From Phoenix dactylifera (lineage: Eukaryota > Streptophyta > Magnoliopsida > Arecales > Arecaceae): a stretch of DNA of 64,000 nt. The position numbers were made by a program, and so were the translations under genes. The notes under the pieces are model-generated. The model was not told where the DNA came from. It saw nothing but the letters and a program-made list of their open reading frames with translations, and did no database searches. Below, in pieces: positions 22,164 to 32,700 of this stretch (positions within the stretch are counted from its first letter, which is position 1; the number at the start of each line of letters is the position of its first letter). The DNA lies in the NCBI RefSeq assembly GCF_009389715.1, contig NW_024068255.1, positions 62,001 to 126,000 of the forward strand, in the 5' to 3' direction.

Positions 22164-22433
22164 TCAGTGGGAGACCATGATCTCAAAACAGTGAAGCCCA
22201 TCGAACTCTGGAGCAAACCATAACGGCTTTGGCCCGTTCTGCTGCTGCTTCTGCTGCAACTTCTTTATCGACCCTCCGGAAGATTTTGGTTTGGCATTCC
22301 CTACCTTATTCTCATCTCTTCCCTTCTTCATCCCAATCCAGCGACTAAAAGGCCATCGTTGGGGCTGCTTATCATCGTCAGAGGAGAAGTTGGGACTCGG
22401 ATAAAGAGAAGACGACGCCAGAGGCTTCTCCAT
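22164..22433 (-). CDS. Small basic protein, D-G-L-x-C-F-E family, copy A (89 aa)
   Basis: Intronless frame beginning M-E-K-P-L-A-S-S-S-L-Y and ending W-F-A-P-E-F-D-G-L-H-C-F-E-I-M-V-S-H. The ATG at 22433 is chosen because all three intact paralogues start M-E-K-x-L-A and a TATA box (tataaaaa, 22525-22532) lies about 95 bases upstream; the longer open frame to 22610 would run through the leader. The middle is Lys/Gln-rich (K-K-L-Q-Q-K-Q-Q-Q) with no signal peptide or membrane segment. I recall similar C-terminal motifs in small uncharacterised, stress-induced plant proteins, but cannot name the family firmly. It is the most diverged of the three copies. Confidence 0.75.
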   Translation of the reverse strand: MEKPLASSSLYPSPNFSSDDDKQPQRWPFSRWIGMKKGRDENKVGNAKPKSSGGSIKKLQQKQQQNGPKPLWFAPEFDGLHCFEIMVSH

Positions 22434-22524
22434 GGCTGAACGGAGTGATTTGAAGCTTTGGACAGAGAGAAGTAAACTCTCAGGCAAAGGCGGCAGTGGG
22501 AGAGAGAGAGAGAGAGGAGCTTCC

Positions 22525-22532
22525 TTTTTATA
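22525..22532 (-). promoter_or_regulatory. TATA box of copy A
   Basis: tataaaaa on the minus strand, followed by a ct-rich leader (ctctctctctctc) before the ATG. Confidence 0.65.
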
Positions 22533-22849
22533 GGTTAAGCATACGACTGTTGCAATCCTAGTCCTAGAGACTCTGGGAATCGCCGTGGGACCGGATCCGT
22601 TTCCTTTCACGCAAGTAGCTTCGTCGTTCCTGGATTTTTGTGCCTACTCCGTTTAGGCCTCGGAGAGCACGGAAGGCACGGGCGGAAAGCGTTCGGCGCA
22701 AGTGGAAGGTAATGGTTATGGACGAAGCAACAAAATTTCGGTCCACTAGAGATTCTTGTTGAGTTTCTTTTGGTTTGTATCACGAGGACTAAGCGTTTCC
22801 GGTTTATTTTTTTAATAATTATTGTTATCAAATTTTATTTTTTAGTGAA

Positions 22850-23650
22850 TATTAATTTTTAAATTTAAATAGAAATCAAATATTTCACTATTTTTGGTGC
22901 GGCGTGACGTGAGAAGAGAAAAAATTATAAAATTTCCTATATTTCTTATTTTTTAAATGAAATATTTTTTCAATATTTTTTAATTTTTATTTTGGCCTTT
23001 GTTTTAAATTTTGAGTGCCATTCTAAGATTATAAGTGATGATTTTGTTAGAAGCTCTACAGATTTAAAGCTCCAAAAACTTTAATGCCAACGGCAATCCC
23101 CAACAGAGATGTAGTTTACTTTGGTCATCATGGATGGCTAAGGCGTCTTAAAACAGTCAACTAGTGAATCATGTGCTCTTACTTTTATGCATAGAGCACC
23201 AGCCACCAACCTCTCATGGCAGTTTTACTTTAACATCCAGGATTCTCGTTTGATTTACAGCTTATAAAATATAACGATCATGTCATTATATTTTTAAAAA
23301 TATACCAACATCTGATTAGCTGAAATTAAAAATATTCAAATATAAAAAAAGACATTAATAAACAGGAAAGTCTAAAAAACATTGGCTTTATGATTTTTTT
23401 TTTGTTTTTTTAACTTCCAACTAAAAGAAGGATGCCGTTCCGCTGAGCTCGGGGGCAGGCCAATCTTAAAGAAAGGGCAAGATAGATCATCGTGGGCACC
23501 TCTGCGGATAAGCACCGAGACGCCACGACAAATAAACCATAGGTTAATTTGACCAGCCTTTAGAACCCAGCGCAGATTCACCGAATAGTCGTCGTGTCTA
23601 TTTGACCCCTTCCATCCGCCGCCGCCGTATGGAGAAGTTTCGGGTCAAAA
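22850..23650. other. Intergenic sequence between copies A and B
   Basis: AT-rich. Copies A (-) and B (+) are divergently transcribed, so promoters of both face into this interval. No element was recognised. Confidence 0.45.
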
Positions 23651-23748
23651 TCCAATCAACGCGCCGTCTGAAGGCCAAATTTGACCCCTACCCTACAAAA
23701 CGACGCACGTTCCGGCGCTGGAACGGACGCTCTCCATCCGAGCCTTGA

Positions 23749-23758
23749 AACACGTGTT
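23749..23758 (+). promoter_or_regulatory. G-box/ABRE-like element upstream of copy B
   Basis: The perfect palindrome aacacgtgtt with a CACGTG core sits about 50 bases upstream of the TATA box. CACGTG binds bZIP and bHLH factors; a stress or ABA role is inference. Confidence 0.55.
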
Positions 23759-23805
23759 CATTCATCTCCATTTCCTGGAAATAAATGGAGCCAATCCTCT
23801 CTCCC

Positions 23806-23813
23806 TATAAAAG
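23806..23813 (+). promoter_or_regulatory. TATA box of copy B
   Basis: tataaaag, about 118 bases upstream of the ATG, with a ccaat word at 23791. Confidence 0.7.
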
Positions 23814-23923
23814 CATTCGGGTCGCCCGATGACCATATCATCAACTTTCTCCGGTTGAAGGACTCCTTCCATCAAAACCCACCAACCTCCCTCCCCACCA
23901 GCACTCCAGACCTTCTCTTCGCC

Positions 23924-24178
23924 ATGGAGAAGCTACTGGCGATGTCTATTCTCAGTTCAACTCCTGTCCACATCTCTGGAAGCTGGACTACGATGATGCA
24001 GAAAGAGAAGGCAAGCGAGGAGAAGGGCAAAGTTGAGAGGGTCGGTAACTACGGGGAAGGGGAGCAGAGACCGGCCAAGGCCGGAAAGAATCCTCCGAAG
24101 AAGAGGAGTACTGGGAGACCAGGCTTTGCACCTGAGTTTGATGGGCTCAACTGCTTCGAGACCTTCATCTCCTACTAA
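23924..24178 (+). CDS. Small basic protein, D-G-L-x-C-F-E family, copy B (84 aa)
   Basis: Intronless. It begins M-E-K-L-L-A-M-S-I-L-S-S (identical to copy C over the first 12 residues) and ends F-A-P-E-F-D-G-L-N-C-F-E-T-F-I-S-Y. The middle is charged and Lys/Glu/Gly-rich (E-K-A-S-E-E-K-G-K; K-N-P-P-K-K-R-S-T-G-R) and likely disordered. The start is supported by paralogues, a gcc-atgg context, a TATA box at 23806 and a G-box at 23751. Upstream in-frame codons to 23681 are leader sequence. Function is unknown; conservation at the two ends with a variable middle suggests two short binding motifs joined by a linker. Confidence 0.8.
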   Translation: MEKLLAMSILSSTPVHISGSWTTMMQKEKASEEKGKVERVGNYGEGEQRPAKAGKNPPKKRSTGRPGFAPEFDGLNCFETFISY

Positions 24179-24506
24179 ACTTGCTGAAGCCTTCCTATCC
24201 TCTTAGCTGAAGTATTAGCGGTGTTCGAGATTTTTTTTTTTTTTAATTATGGGTCCTGTTAGGCTGTTACTCTCCTCTAGTCCTTGTAAAGTTGATCAAG
24301 AAAGATCTGGGAAACCAATTCTCTTCATTTGTAGTAATAATTGTAATGGAAAAGCTATACGAATAGTGAAAAGATTTTTCAGTTCTAGTATTTTCATCTT
24401 AAAAGGCGACAGATGTATTCATAATGGTTTTTGGCTTTAAAAACAGTACAGACACAGATGTGTATAGCAAGACGAAGAACTCAGATCTAGTCCTGTTGCT
24501 GCTCTA

Positions 24507-24539
24507 TTTTCCTGTTGACATGGCCGGCAGCTTCTCCAT
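24507..24539 (-). pseudogene. Small D-G-L-x-C-F-E protein gene, fragment E (5' end only)
   Basis: The minus strand reads M-E-K-L-P-A-M-S-T-G-K then stop. The DNA gacatggccggcagcttctc closely matches the start of copy C (gacatggccagcagcttctc at 25323). It is therefore a further decayed copy of the gene, cut after about 10 codons. No matching C-terminus is nearby on the same strand. Confidence 0.65.
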
Positions 24540-24760
24540 CGCGAAACAGAGTATCTTGTTGAACATCAACATAAGTTCAGACGGAGCTGGTCGTGGCGGA
24601 GACCGGCTTCCTTCCTTCCAACTGTTATGGAGAAAGAAGGATCTGGGTGCCCTCTTATTTTCTTTTCCTTTTTGTTCTCTTTATTTTGTGATTTCTCTTT
24701 AATTATTTCTTCAGTGCTTTCTCTTTTTCAAGGGATCCCTTTCCCTTCTCGCAAGAAAGA

Positions 24761-25096
24761 ACTTTCTATATAATTCGAATAATTTTGGGTCTGCCAAACC
24801 ACTTATTTCCGAACTTCTTGCAAATTAATTGCCTCAGAACCGATCATGGTCAGATATGATATATATGTTTTGTTCGAGTGAAACATAACCAAATATATGA
24901 TCGAATGAAATTATATATATATATATTCGATCCTAAATCCAGTCCAACAATGAAGAAAAAAGAAATCTAAAGAGATATGTTTGTCATCCTACAGCTTGCT
25001 CGTATTACTCTGCCATACATCCTCCAACAGCTTAATCAACGAATAGAACAATCTCCAAAAAAGAGGGGCACACGAACGAATCAGTAGATAGGATAA
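24761..25096. repeat. 3' flank of copy C, duplicated at 19917-20327
   Basis: Contains aactttctatataattcgaa and ttgggtctgcc-aaccactta, matching the other copy nearly base for base. It gives the extent of the segmental duplication. Confidence 0.85.
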
Positions 25097-25345
25097 TCAC
25101 TGAGGAAGAATAGTCTCAAAGCAGTGAAGCCCATCCAACTCCAACGCGAACCGAGGCCTGGACTTCCCCTGCTGCTGCTGCCGCTGCTCCGACGTGCCGG
25201 ATTTGACGCTCCCGCCTCTGTTCTCCTCTTCTTTGTTATTCTTCTTCTTCCCGATCCAACCGCGAGTGAACCATCCGCTAGCCTTCCCATCGCCAAAGAA
25301 ATCCGGCCCTGAGCTCAGAATTGACATGGCCAGCAGCTTCTCCAT
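25097..25345 (-). CDS. Small basic protein, D-G-L-x-C-F-E family, copy C (82 aa)
   Basis: Intronless. It starts M-E-K-L-L-A-M-S-I-L-S-S and ends F-A-L-E-L-D-G-L-H-C-F-E-T-I-L-P-Q. The middle carries G-W-I-G-K-K, matched in copy A by R-W-I-G-M-K-K, and a short glutamine run (R-Q-Q-Q-Q-G-K). A TATA box at 25409-25416 lies about 64 bases upstream. This is the parent, or sister, of truncated copy D. Function unknown; no signal peptide, membrane segment or enzyme motif. The 192-codon frame upstream at 25278-25856 is a promoter/leader shadow. Confidence 0.8.
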   Translation of the reverse strand: MEKLLAMSILSSGPDFFGDGKASGWFTRGWIGKKKNNKEEENRGGSVKSGTSEQRQQQQGKSRPRFALELDGLHCFETILPQ

Positions 25346-25408
25346 AACAAACGAATAAAATTGAAAGAGAATGACTTGTGCTTGACCAAGGAGGAGGGGG
25401 GAGGGGTG

Positions 25409-25416
25409 CTTTTATA
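25409..25416 (-). promoter_or_regulatory. TATA box of copy C
   Basis: tataaaag on the minus strand, in the same position relative to the gene as in copies A and B. Confidence 0.7.
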
Positions 25417-25859
25417 GGATCAGAAGGGGATTCTGAACGGAGAACGAGTCCTAGAATGCCTTCCTTACCAAGAAGCTGGAGGAATTTAGGTAATCGTGTC
25501 CAGGCAAACGGTACGCGTGGGGCCCGACCAAGCGCCTTCTTTTCGAAAGGGCGTCCTGATAGTCTCAAGAAACAGGAAGGTGCGTGGAAGCTATATCTTG
25601 TCAATGCGTGGGCGGCGTCCGTTCTCTTAACGTAGACGGGTTGGCTGTCAGAAGAACAAATATCTTCTGACGGTGCACGCACCAAAGAAAATCTTATGGG
25701 CCGGATTTTTCGAATTTCTCTTACCCCGGAAGATCTATCTCTAACTAAAAAAACCACGATATCCATGCGAAGAATCGAGACCCCATATCTTCTTTTCCTT
25801 GCTCCTCCCCAGGCCTCTCTCTGTCCATCCGTTAAGACGTATTCTTCCTCATCCAAATA

Positions 25860-26505
25860 TGTATTGAACTAATTTATTAAAAATATATTATTTAAATTTT
25901 TTTAATTATTAAAATATAGTATACTAAATATGGCAACTTCAGATCACCGAGAATTAGATTATTTCGGAATAAGAATTACGAGTGACCTAAAATTACCTCC
26001 GCAATCTCATTTAGATCACCAAACATTATCTTAATTATGTGGGCTAGTGGCAATATTCGATGCATAAGGATTTACCTTTCTAATGCATACACATTGGGGT
26101 GAATCATTATTTCAATTTCTCGTAGAATCAAAGTTTCCAAAAATAGCTACCTTCTTTAATTAAAGCCACTTTCTACGGAAAATAATCCACCGCCGGTCCA
26201 TCTACCACGTCCACTAGTTGATGTTTTGTTGATTTGGAGCTGTAGAAGCTAGCTGAAAATTTTTTCCTAAATGAATTTATTGTTGTTTCTAAGTCCAAAT
26301 TGCCTGCCAAATATGGTTTTCAAGTAAATATTTCATAAAAAAGACAATGTGTAATTTTCTTTATAATCTAGTGAGCGAGAACCATAGGTAATATCATAGG
26401 CTTGCCACAATAATAACTAATAAACCCTATAATGGTTTCTTTGTACCAAAAAATTGCATAATATCTTCTAGAATTTTGAAGCCCATGTAAGCTTATCTTT
26501 TATTT
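25860..26505. other. Intergenic AT-rich sequence
   Basis: No gene or element recognised. Confidence 0.5.
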
Positions 26506-26516
26506 TGACCTTCCTT

Positions 26517-26813
26517 CTTGTTCTTTTTTTTTTTTTTGGTACATTGACGGCTCACACTTGACGAGTGTGAAAACAACCAACAAAATCAAAAAAATAAAAT
26601 ACTGCACAAAGACACAGGTACAACCCTATGGTCTAGCCAAAAAAAAATCTTCCGAGTGATGAGCCGCGAAGAAAGCAACCCAGTCTGCAGCACTGTTCAT
26701 CTTCCGATATACGTACGTGGCCTAGTAGGAGTCAGCCTCCTCCAGTACTCTGCGAATATTGTGGAGCAGCGGTTGGTCCTCGACTAAGCACCCCCATCCC
26801 CAGTCCTCTTCTG
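26517..26813 (-). mobile_element. 5'-truncated LINE 3' end with target-site duplication
   Basis: About 297 bases between two copies of tgaccttcctt (26506-26516 and 26814-26824). The minus strand encodes the RNase H end V-Y-R-K-M-N-S-A-A-D-W-V-A-F-F-A-A, and the 3' side ends in a poly-A tail (poly-T at 26524-26540). It has the same domain and structure as the insertion at 8322-8817 but a different sequence, so it is an independent insertion. Confidence 0.8.
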
Positions 26814-26824
26814 TGACCTTCCTT

Positions 26825-27570
26825 TATGATGAATAGATTGTATAAAGAGGCATTACATGTTTAATTTAAAATTGCAAATAATAGGATGAATTTTCAACTG
26901 AAAAGATTCATCATTGATTAGAGCAAGAATGTCCAACCCGGCAAGCTATCCAATTAATAGAGCTATTCCCATGTAATTGGAATACAAAAGTCCCGTAGCG
27001 GAAATCTTCCCTGCCAATCCAAGCTGGTGGATTGCCTCGAGCTCATCTAGTTCCATTCAAATCAAATTTAATCATATCCATATCTAAATCTAAAATATAT
27101 CTTATTAAATTTATATTCAAAACTCATTTTTAATTAAAATGTTATATGGACACGCAATGTTGGATCAAAAAAGATCGAGTATTGAATTGAATTTTGGATA
27201 GAAATACACTTTTAGACCCTTTCCTCAATATGAAATATGAAAATATTAACAATTAAATAAAACACAGAAATTTATATCTAAAGAAAAGAATATCTATTTA
27301 AATAATATTTTTATTATCTAAACATCTATACTATCAGAAGATTTGAAGAATGAAATTATGAACAAATCCTACAATAATCGAGCTTAGAATGGATACTAAA
27401 TCATAATAAATAAATTGTAAAAAGACTATGACCAATGATATAAATAGAAATTTGATGGAACAAAACCGGATACAATTTAACCATACTTATTTAATTTCTA
27501 TGATTAAAAATCACAAATATGTGTGCATGTATTTATGTTTTCAAATATATTATATAATATTTAATAAATT

Positions 27571-27636
<66 letters not shown>

Positions 27637-27735
27637 CACAGGCATTCTTGTATGTATTTATATTTTCAAATATAATATATAATATTGAATAAATTTTATA
27701 TAATATATATATATTATATTTATGGAATAGTCGAG
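26825..27735. other. Intergenic AT-rich sequence with microsatellite
   Basis: Apart from the (TA)n run at 27574-27631, which lies between two similar flanks (tttcaaatata-tatataatatt on both sides), nothing was recognised. Confidence 0.5.
27574..27631. repeat. (TA)n microsatellite
   Basis: A TA run of about 58 bases. The flanking words (tgtatttat, ttcaaatata, aataaattttata) occur on both sides, suggesting a local duplication. Confidence 0.9.
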
Positions 27736-27932
27736 TCAGGACCCAAGGCTGAGGCGTCCATCGAAATCACGGATCGCTCCTAATTTAGCCCAAAAGGCCG
27801 ATATGAGCCAGACCACGAATATTCCAACCCCGATCCGCGAACTCTCGAAGCCCTCGCAGTGGTCGGAGCGACACTTCGCCGGTAGCCCCTCCCAGTCGAC
27901 CTCCGGGCAGGAGAGCGGCCAGACCGTGTGCG

Positions 27933-29511
27933 ATGGCACCGGCCCCAGCGCGCGCTCCCTTCCCCTCCAACCCAACCCTAATCTCACCACCCCGGTCGTC
28001 GTCTCCTCTCCATTCTACTGTAAACAACCCGTTCTTGATCCCTTCGGCCTCTCTCTCCCTCCGCGGCTACTTCACGAGGCTGGAACCCGCGCACCTCCTC
28101 CCGCTCCGGCGGAATCCTGGCATCACTCGCCGCTGCACCCCACATACCTCTCCGTTGATCTCCAGCGCCACCTCCGGTAGGCTAATCTCATCTCTCTCTC
28201 TCTCGCCCGCTCTCTCTAACGCTTAGAACCCTTGCCTTGTCGGCAGTACCTTTCTTGCGAGAAGTCGGTCTTGACGAAAGGGAGGCCGCATCTCTCCTCC
28301 AGAAGCATCCAGAGCTGGATTCGGCCTCTCCAGAATCCCTCCACCGTCGCCTATTTTCCCTCCAATGCGTTGGAATCACCGGCCTCGCCCTCCACCGGAC
28401 TGTGAACCGGCGCCCCGAGACCCTTACCTCGCCGGAGGTTGGACATTTCCTCGATTTCGTCCGTGAGGAGCTCAAAGGACTCGAACCCTCGAAGCTCGAG
28501 CGCCTGCTGGTCTCCGTCCATTCCCAATTCCTTCCGGACTTGAGCGCGAAGGTCAGGCTGCTTGTTGATCATGGAATCCCCGGCGACAAGCTGGCGCATG
28601 TCCTCAACAATGCGAACATCATGAAGGTCTTCTACGAGAGACCCATCGAAGGGCTGGAGGCGATGATTGCTTTCCTCAAAGGCTACGGCTGGCCGGAGTT
28701 GATCACCCGGCGCCCGCTGCTTCTCAATCTGGATCTCGAGAGCCAGCTGATCCCGAGGGTCGAATACCTTGCGGAGCTCGGAGGGGGTAACAGGGAGGCC
28801 ACTGGTTTCTTGATCAACAAATGGCCTGTCATCTTATCCTACACCGTAGATCACTTCCAATCCCACTTGGAGTTTTGGAGATCCATCGGCCTCACCGACG
28901 AGGAGGTCTTCAGGATTGCTCTCGTGCATCCCCATATCTTCAGCGTAAGCAAGGAGAGGAAGCTGAAGCCCAGAATTGAATTCCTCGAGCAATGCGAGAT
29001 GAACGCCGAGGACATCTTCAAGTTTCTGATCAAGGCCCCTCTCTTCATCAGCCTCTCCTTCCAAGACAACCTCTCAAAGAAGCTGGCATTCCTTGTGAAG
29101 ATCGGCTACAGGCACCGAACTAGAGAGCTGGCTTTGGCGGTGGGTGCGGTGACAAGAACAAGCAGCGAGAACTTGCAGATGGTGATCGACCTCTTCTTCA
29201 GCTATGGCTTCTCTTGCGAGGACGTTCTGACCATGAGCAAGAAGCATCCCCAGGTGTTGCAGTACAACCACGAGTCGCTGGAGAAGAAGATAGAGTTCCT
29301 CATCGAGGGGATGGGAAGAGAGGTAGGAGAGCTACTGATGTTTCCTGCCTTTCTTGGCTACAAGCTGGATGATCGGATCAAGCATCGCTATGAAGTGAAG
29401 AAGAAGACTAGGGGGAAGGGGATGTCGATCAACAAGCTCCTGAGTGTCTCTAAAACAAGATTTTACTCGAACAAGAACCCTACCGTAACGGACGCCAGTT
29501 GTAATCTCTGA
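27933..29511 (+). CDS. mTERF-family organelle transcription/RNA factor (502 aa, two exons)
   Basis: Exons 27933-28176 and 28247-29511, with a 70-base intron (g|gtaggc ... cggcag|ta) that keeps frame. Exon 1 (81 codons) is Ser/Pro/Arg-rich with no acidic residues near the start, a typical plastid or mitochondrial transit peptide. Exon 2 holds repeated mTERF helices: L-x-x-x-G-[I/L] and P-x-[I/L]-L motifs at, for example, R-R-P-L-L-L-N-L-D, K-W-P-V-I-L-S-Y, V-H-P-H-I-F-S-V and K-H-P-Q-V-L-Q-Y. mTERF proteins bind organellar nucleic acid and act in transcription, termination or splicing. Length and layout recall MTERF8/pTAC15 (about 500 aa), but paralogue assignment is uncertain. It is transcribed toward COG4, with stop codons 206 bases apart. 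Confidence 0.92.
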
Positions 29512-29717
29512 TTAACATCTTTTTCTTATTGTTGCATTGTTAAACAAATCAAACATGAGGAGCTGGAAATAGATCTTTGGCATCAATTAAATAGAGATTG
29601 AAAGAACATTCTGAGTTCCTGGTGTATCATTACATCTTTTCCAATGAGTAAAGTAAACGAACATAAAATCAAAACGAAAACATCAAAAGAAAATGCAGCA
29701 AAAATGAAACTATGAAT

Positions 29718-32700
29718 TTACAACCTGAGAGCAGCGATTGATTCAGGTTTGAAGTCAATTCTAAGGCCCAACACCCTTCTCACCTCCGCAGGAGTGAGCA
29801 ACCATGTCATATGTCCTGCATTCTCCCCCCAGAAGTCCAAAATTTCAGACACCCTTTCGAAGTTTAGAACGGTCGACATCTGGGAGAGCCGGGCAAATTT
29901 GTCTCGAACAGGTCTCTGCGACATCTCCGAGAAATGATTAACCAACGCCCTCACCTCCCTATCAAGTTGGAGGCCACCCAGCTGGCTAAATCTTTTCTGC
30001 ATCATGATGACTTCGAGCCTCTTCACAATGAAATCAATCATCAGGTGGACAAATGAGTCATAGTTGTTGGACGTCATCACTGGTTGCAGCCACACCATGT
30101 TGGTCTCGACTGCATGAAGAAGCTTTTGCACCCATGGGTCGTTCACCTCATTTTCCTCGTACTCAGCATCATTAAGCTCATAGCTGATGGTTGCCACGCC
30201 GTCCAGCACGGGACGGATGCGGGGCGACACAGTTGCCACCAGTTGCTCCAATCCAGCATTCAAGACTTGCTTAAAGACACTGCTTATCTCACCTAGCTCT
30301 GATAGACAGGATTTCACCTTTTCTCGATCAACAGGTGCTGGGAACACCTGATGCAAAATTATTAGAATAAATGAGTAACGCCAAGATTATAGCAATCAAC
30401 TGGCTTGCAAAAACAAACTTGGTATGAAGAATACGAGCACATAAGATTTGAATTAAATTCTGAAAAGATAGAGCAGACCGGGCAAATTGCTCGATCAATT
30501 ATACTTTTGGCCTATTCTTGTAAAAGGATACAAGCATCAGGCAGGACTTGTTTCCCAATAATAGATAAGGATCATTAATCTACTGAAACACACAGAAAAA
30601 TGTTATATAAAAGCAACATGAGTTCAATCCTCTGAAGTTCGAGGCAAGAAATGGTTGTTGACGGCATATTCATTTTCCTATCAAGATGAGTAAAATCAAA
30701 GTATGCACTCATGCACCCAAACATGAACCCATACATGCATGCACACACGCGCACACACGCACCCATACATGCAGAGAGAGTTCTTTTTATCAACTGAATT
30801 AAAAGCAAGATAGTAATAAAAATCACAGAAATCCACAAGGAGTTCTTATGCAGTCCAAAGTTTACATTTGTAGGAATGCACATCCATGCAGACGCAATCT
30901 ATGGCTTAATTGCAAGATTAATACCAATAAGGAGACTGCAATACAAATTTATGCTCACAATTCTGCTCCATCCTTCATTTCCCTATGGAAGTGACTATTG
31001 ACTCTAGTTCTTTGTATGCTAGCTATGCTATTGCGAAGTGTCTGAATGCCCAGCCATGATACAAACAAAATGTGGGGAGAAGATACACCCGCAATGGCAC
31101 GTTGGAGGGATACTGACGTGATTATTAACTTTGAAGAAAGTCATACGGTTATTAATACAGTCTTCAACAACATCCATGTATAGGTTGCTACAATCCATTT
31201 GAGAGGCAAAAGTACAAGATCAACAGCCTCTTTCAACCATCCTACATCCCCCTCAGCTAAACCTAAAGTTTCATTTATATTTATATCCCATCAGAAGTTA
31301 TTATATGGATAGATCGATGAGCATCCAAATATTCCCTTTTAAGTTGTAATGATCCCTTAGATAATGATATTAAATAATTCTTCATATCTGCAATGACGTG
31401 AAAGAACAGAAATCCATCCTTTTGTTTGGGAAATTCAGACTGCATAAAATAATCGAACCTGAAACGGGATATATAGAATAATTGAACTAAGAATACCCAC
31501 ATTGCTACCATCAGTTGGCACTGAGACACATTGACAGAAGAGCTCTTGCATTAGTCCAGAATACAGTCTTTTTTTCCCTGATGGAAGGATATAGTCTTCA
31601 AATTATTTCAAAGATAAATTAACAATACCTTGAACAAATAAAGATATAAATTTTCCCAACTCATATTAGCTATTTCATGTCATACGGTCCTCAACTCTCA
31701 TAACATTTGAAAATTCTATATAAAAGTTGGACCCTGGGATCTCCATGTCCACACTGCCATCTTGTAAAACATGCTCAAGACCTTAACATAGGAAGTGATC
31801 AAATTGTTTATGATATCAATGTCAGACCTCACCCTCATACCTTACAGACACTTATCAATCCTCATTAGGTGACACTTCATTCATATAGTGAATATGTTAT
31901 CTGAACTTGCAAAAGGATGGTATGGACAGATATATGCTCTTGAGGTTACCACCATTTTCTTATCATAAAATATCTGATATCCCCCAACTTCAACTTCTGT
32001 TACCATTCTTCAACATAAAGAAAAGGAATGATTCTGTTCTATAATTGTCCCAAGGAGAAAGGTTATAATTGGTTATACTCCAACGGTATGTTTCATCAAA
32101 GTGGAAAGTACTTTTACTTTATGCCAATCCTGCATAAACCTCTCCACTGTATTCTTACACGACAATTCTAAAGCCTGAGGTATTTCTTGAAAACTTGATG
32201 GCATCAATGAGTCATCTCACCTATTTTTGCCTACTTCATCTCCCTCCTCATTAATCCCTGAAATGTTTCATGAATCACTAAAATAGTGATGCCTGAGAAA
32301 GTATACCACCTTCCTATAATTTCTTGAACTACATTTTGAGAATCTATCAGCAAACATTGACAAAAAATGCTTTGTACTTATCTAAACAATCCTGCTTTCC
32401 GCATCAATATTGGCAGCATATTCTTTAAGGTCTTACATTTGCCATCAAATTACCAATTTTCCACTTCACAAGTTTGTCATGACTAGCATTGGGACCTCAG
32501 CAAAATTTTTTTGAGAAAAACACGTTTAAGCTTTTCTCTAATACATAGGCAACAATGTCAGCACAAGTATGTAAAAGTCTACAAAAGGGTACTAGGTACC
32601 AAGTTCATCATTTTAATGCCATGTTTCTTCTTCATCTTAAGAATTACAAACATTATAGTTTGATTAGCTACACTCAAATAAAACCACTTAACTCCACATG

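Noticed and set aside
22164..22610. 148-codon version of copy A
   Set aside because: The extra 59 N-terminal codons cover the TATA box and ct-rich leader; paralogues support the internal M-E-K start.
23767..23782. Possible heat-shock element ttcctggaa upstream of copy B
   Set aside because: The spacing between TTC and GAA is three bases, not the two needed for a standard element.
25278..25856. 192-codon minus-strand frame upstream of copy C
   Set aside because: It spans the promoter and TATA box of copy C in another frame and has no recognisable domain.
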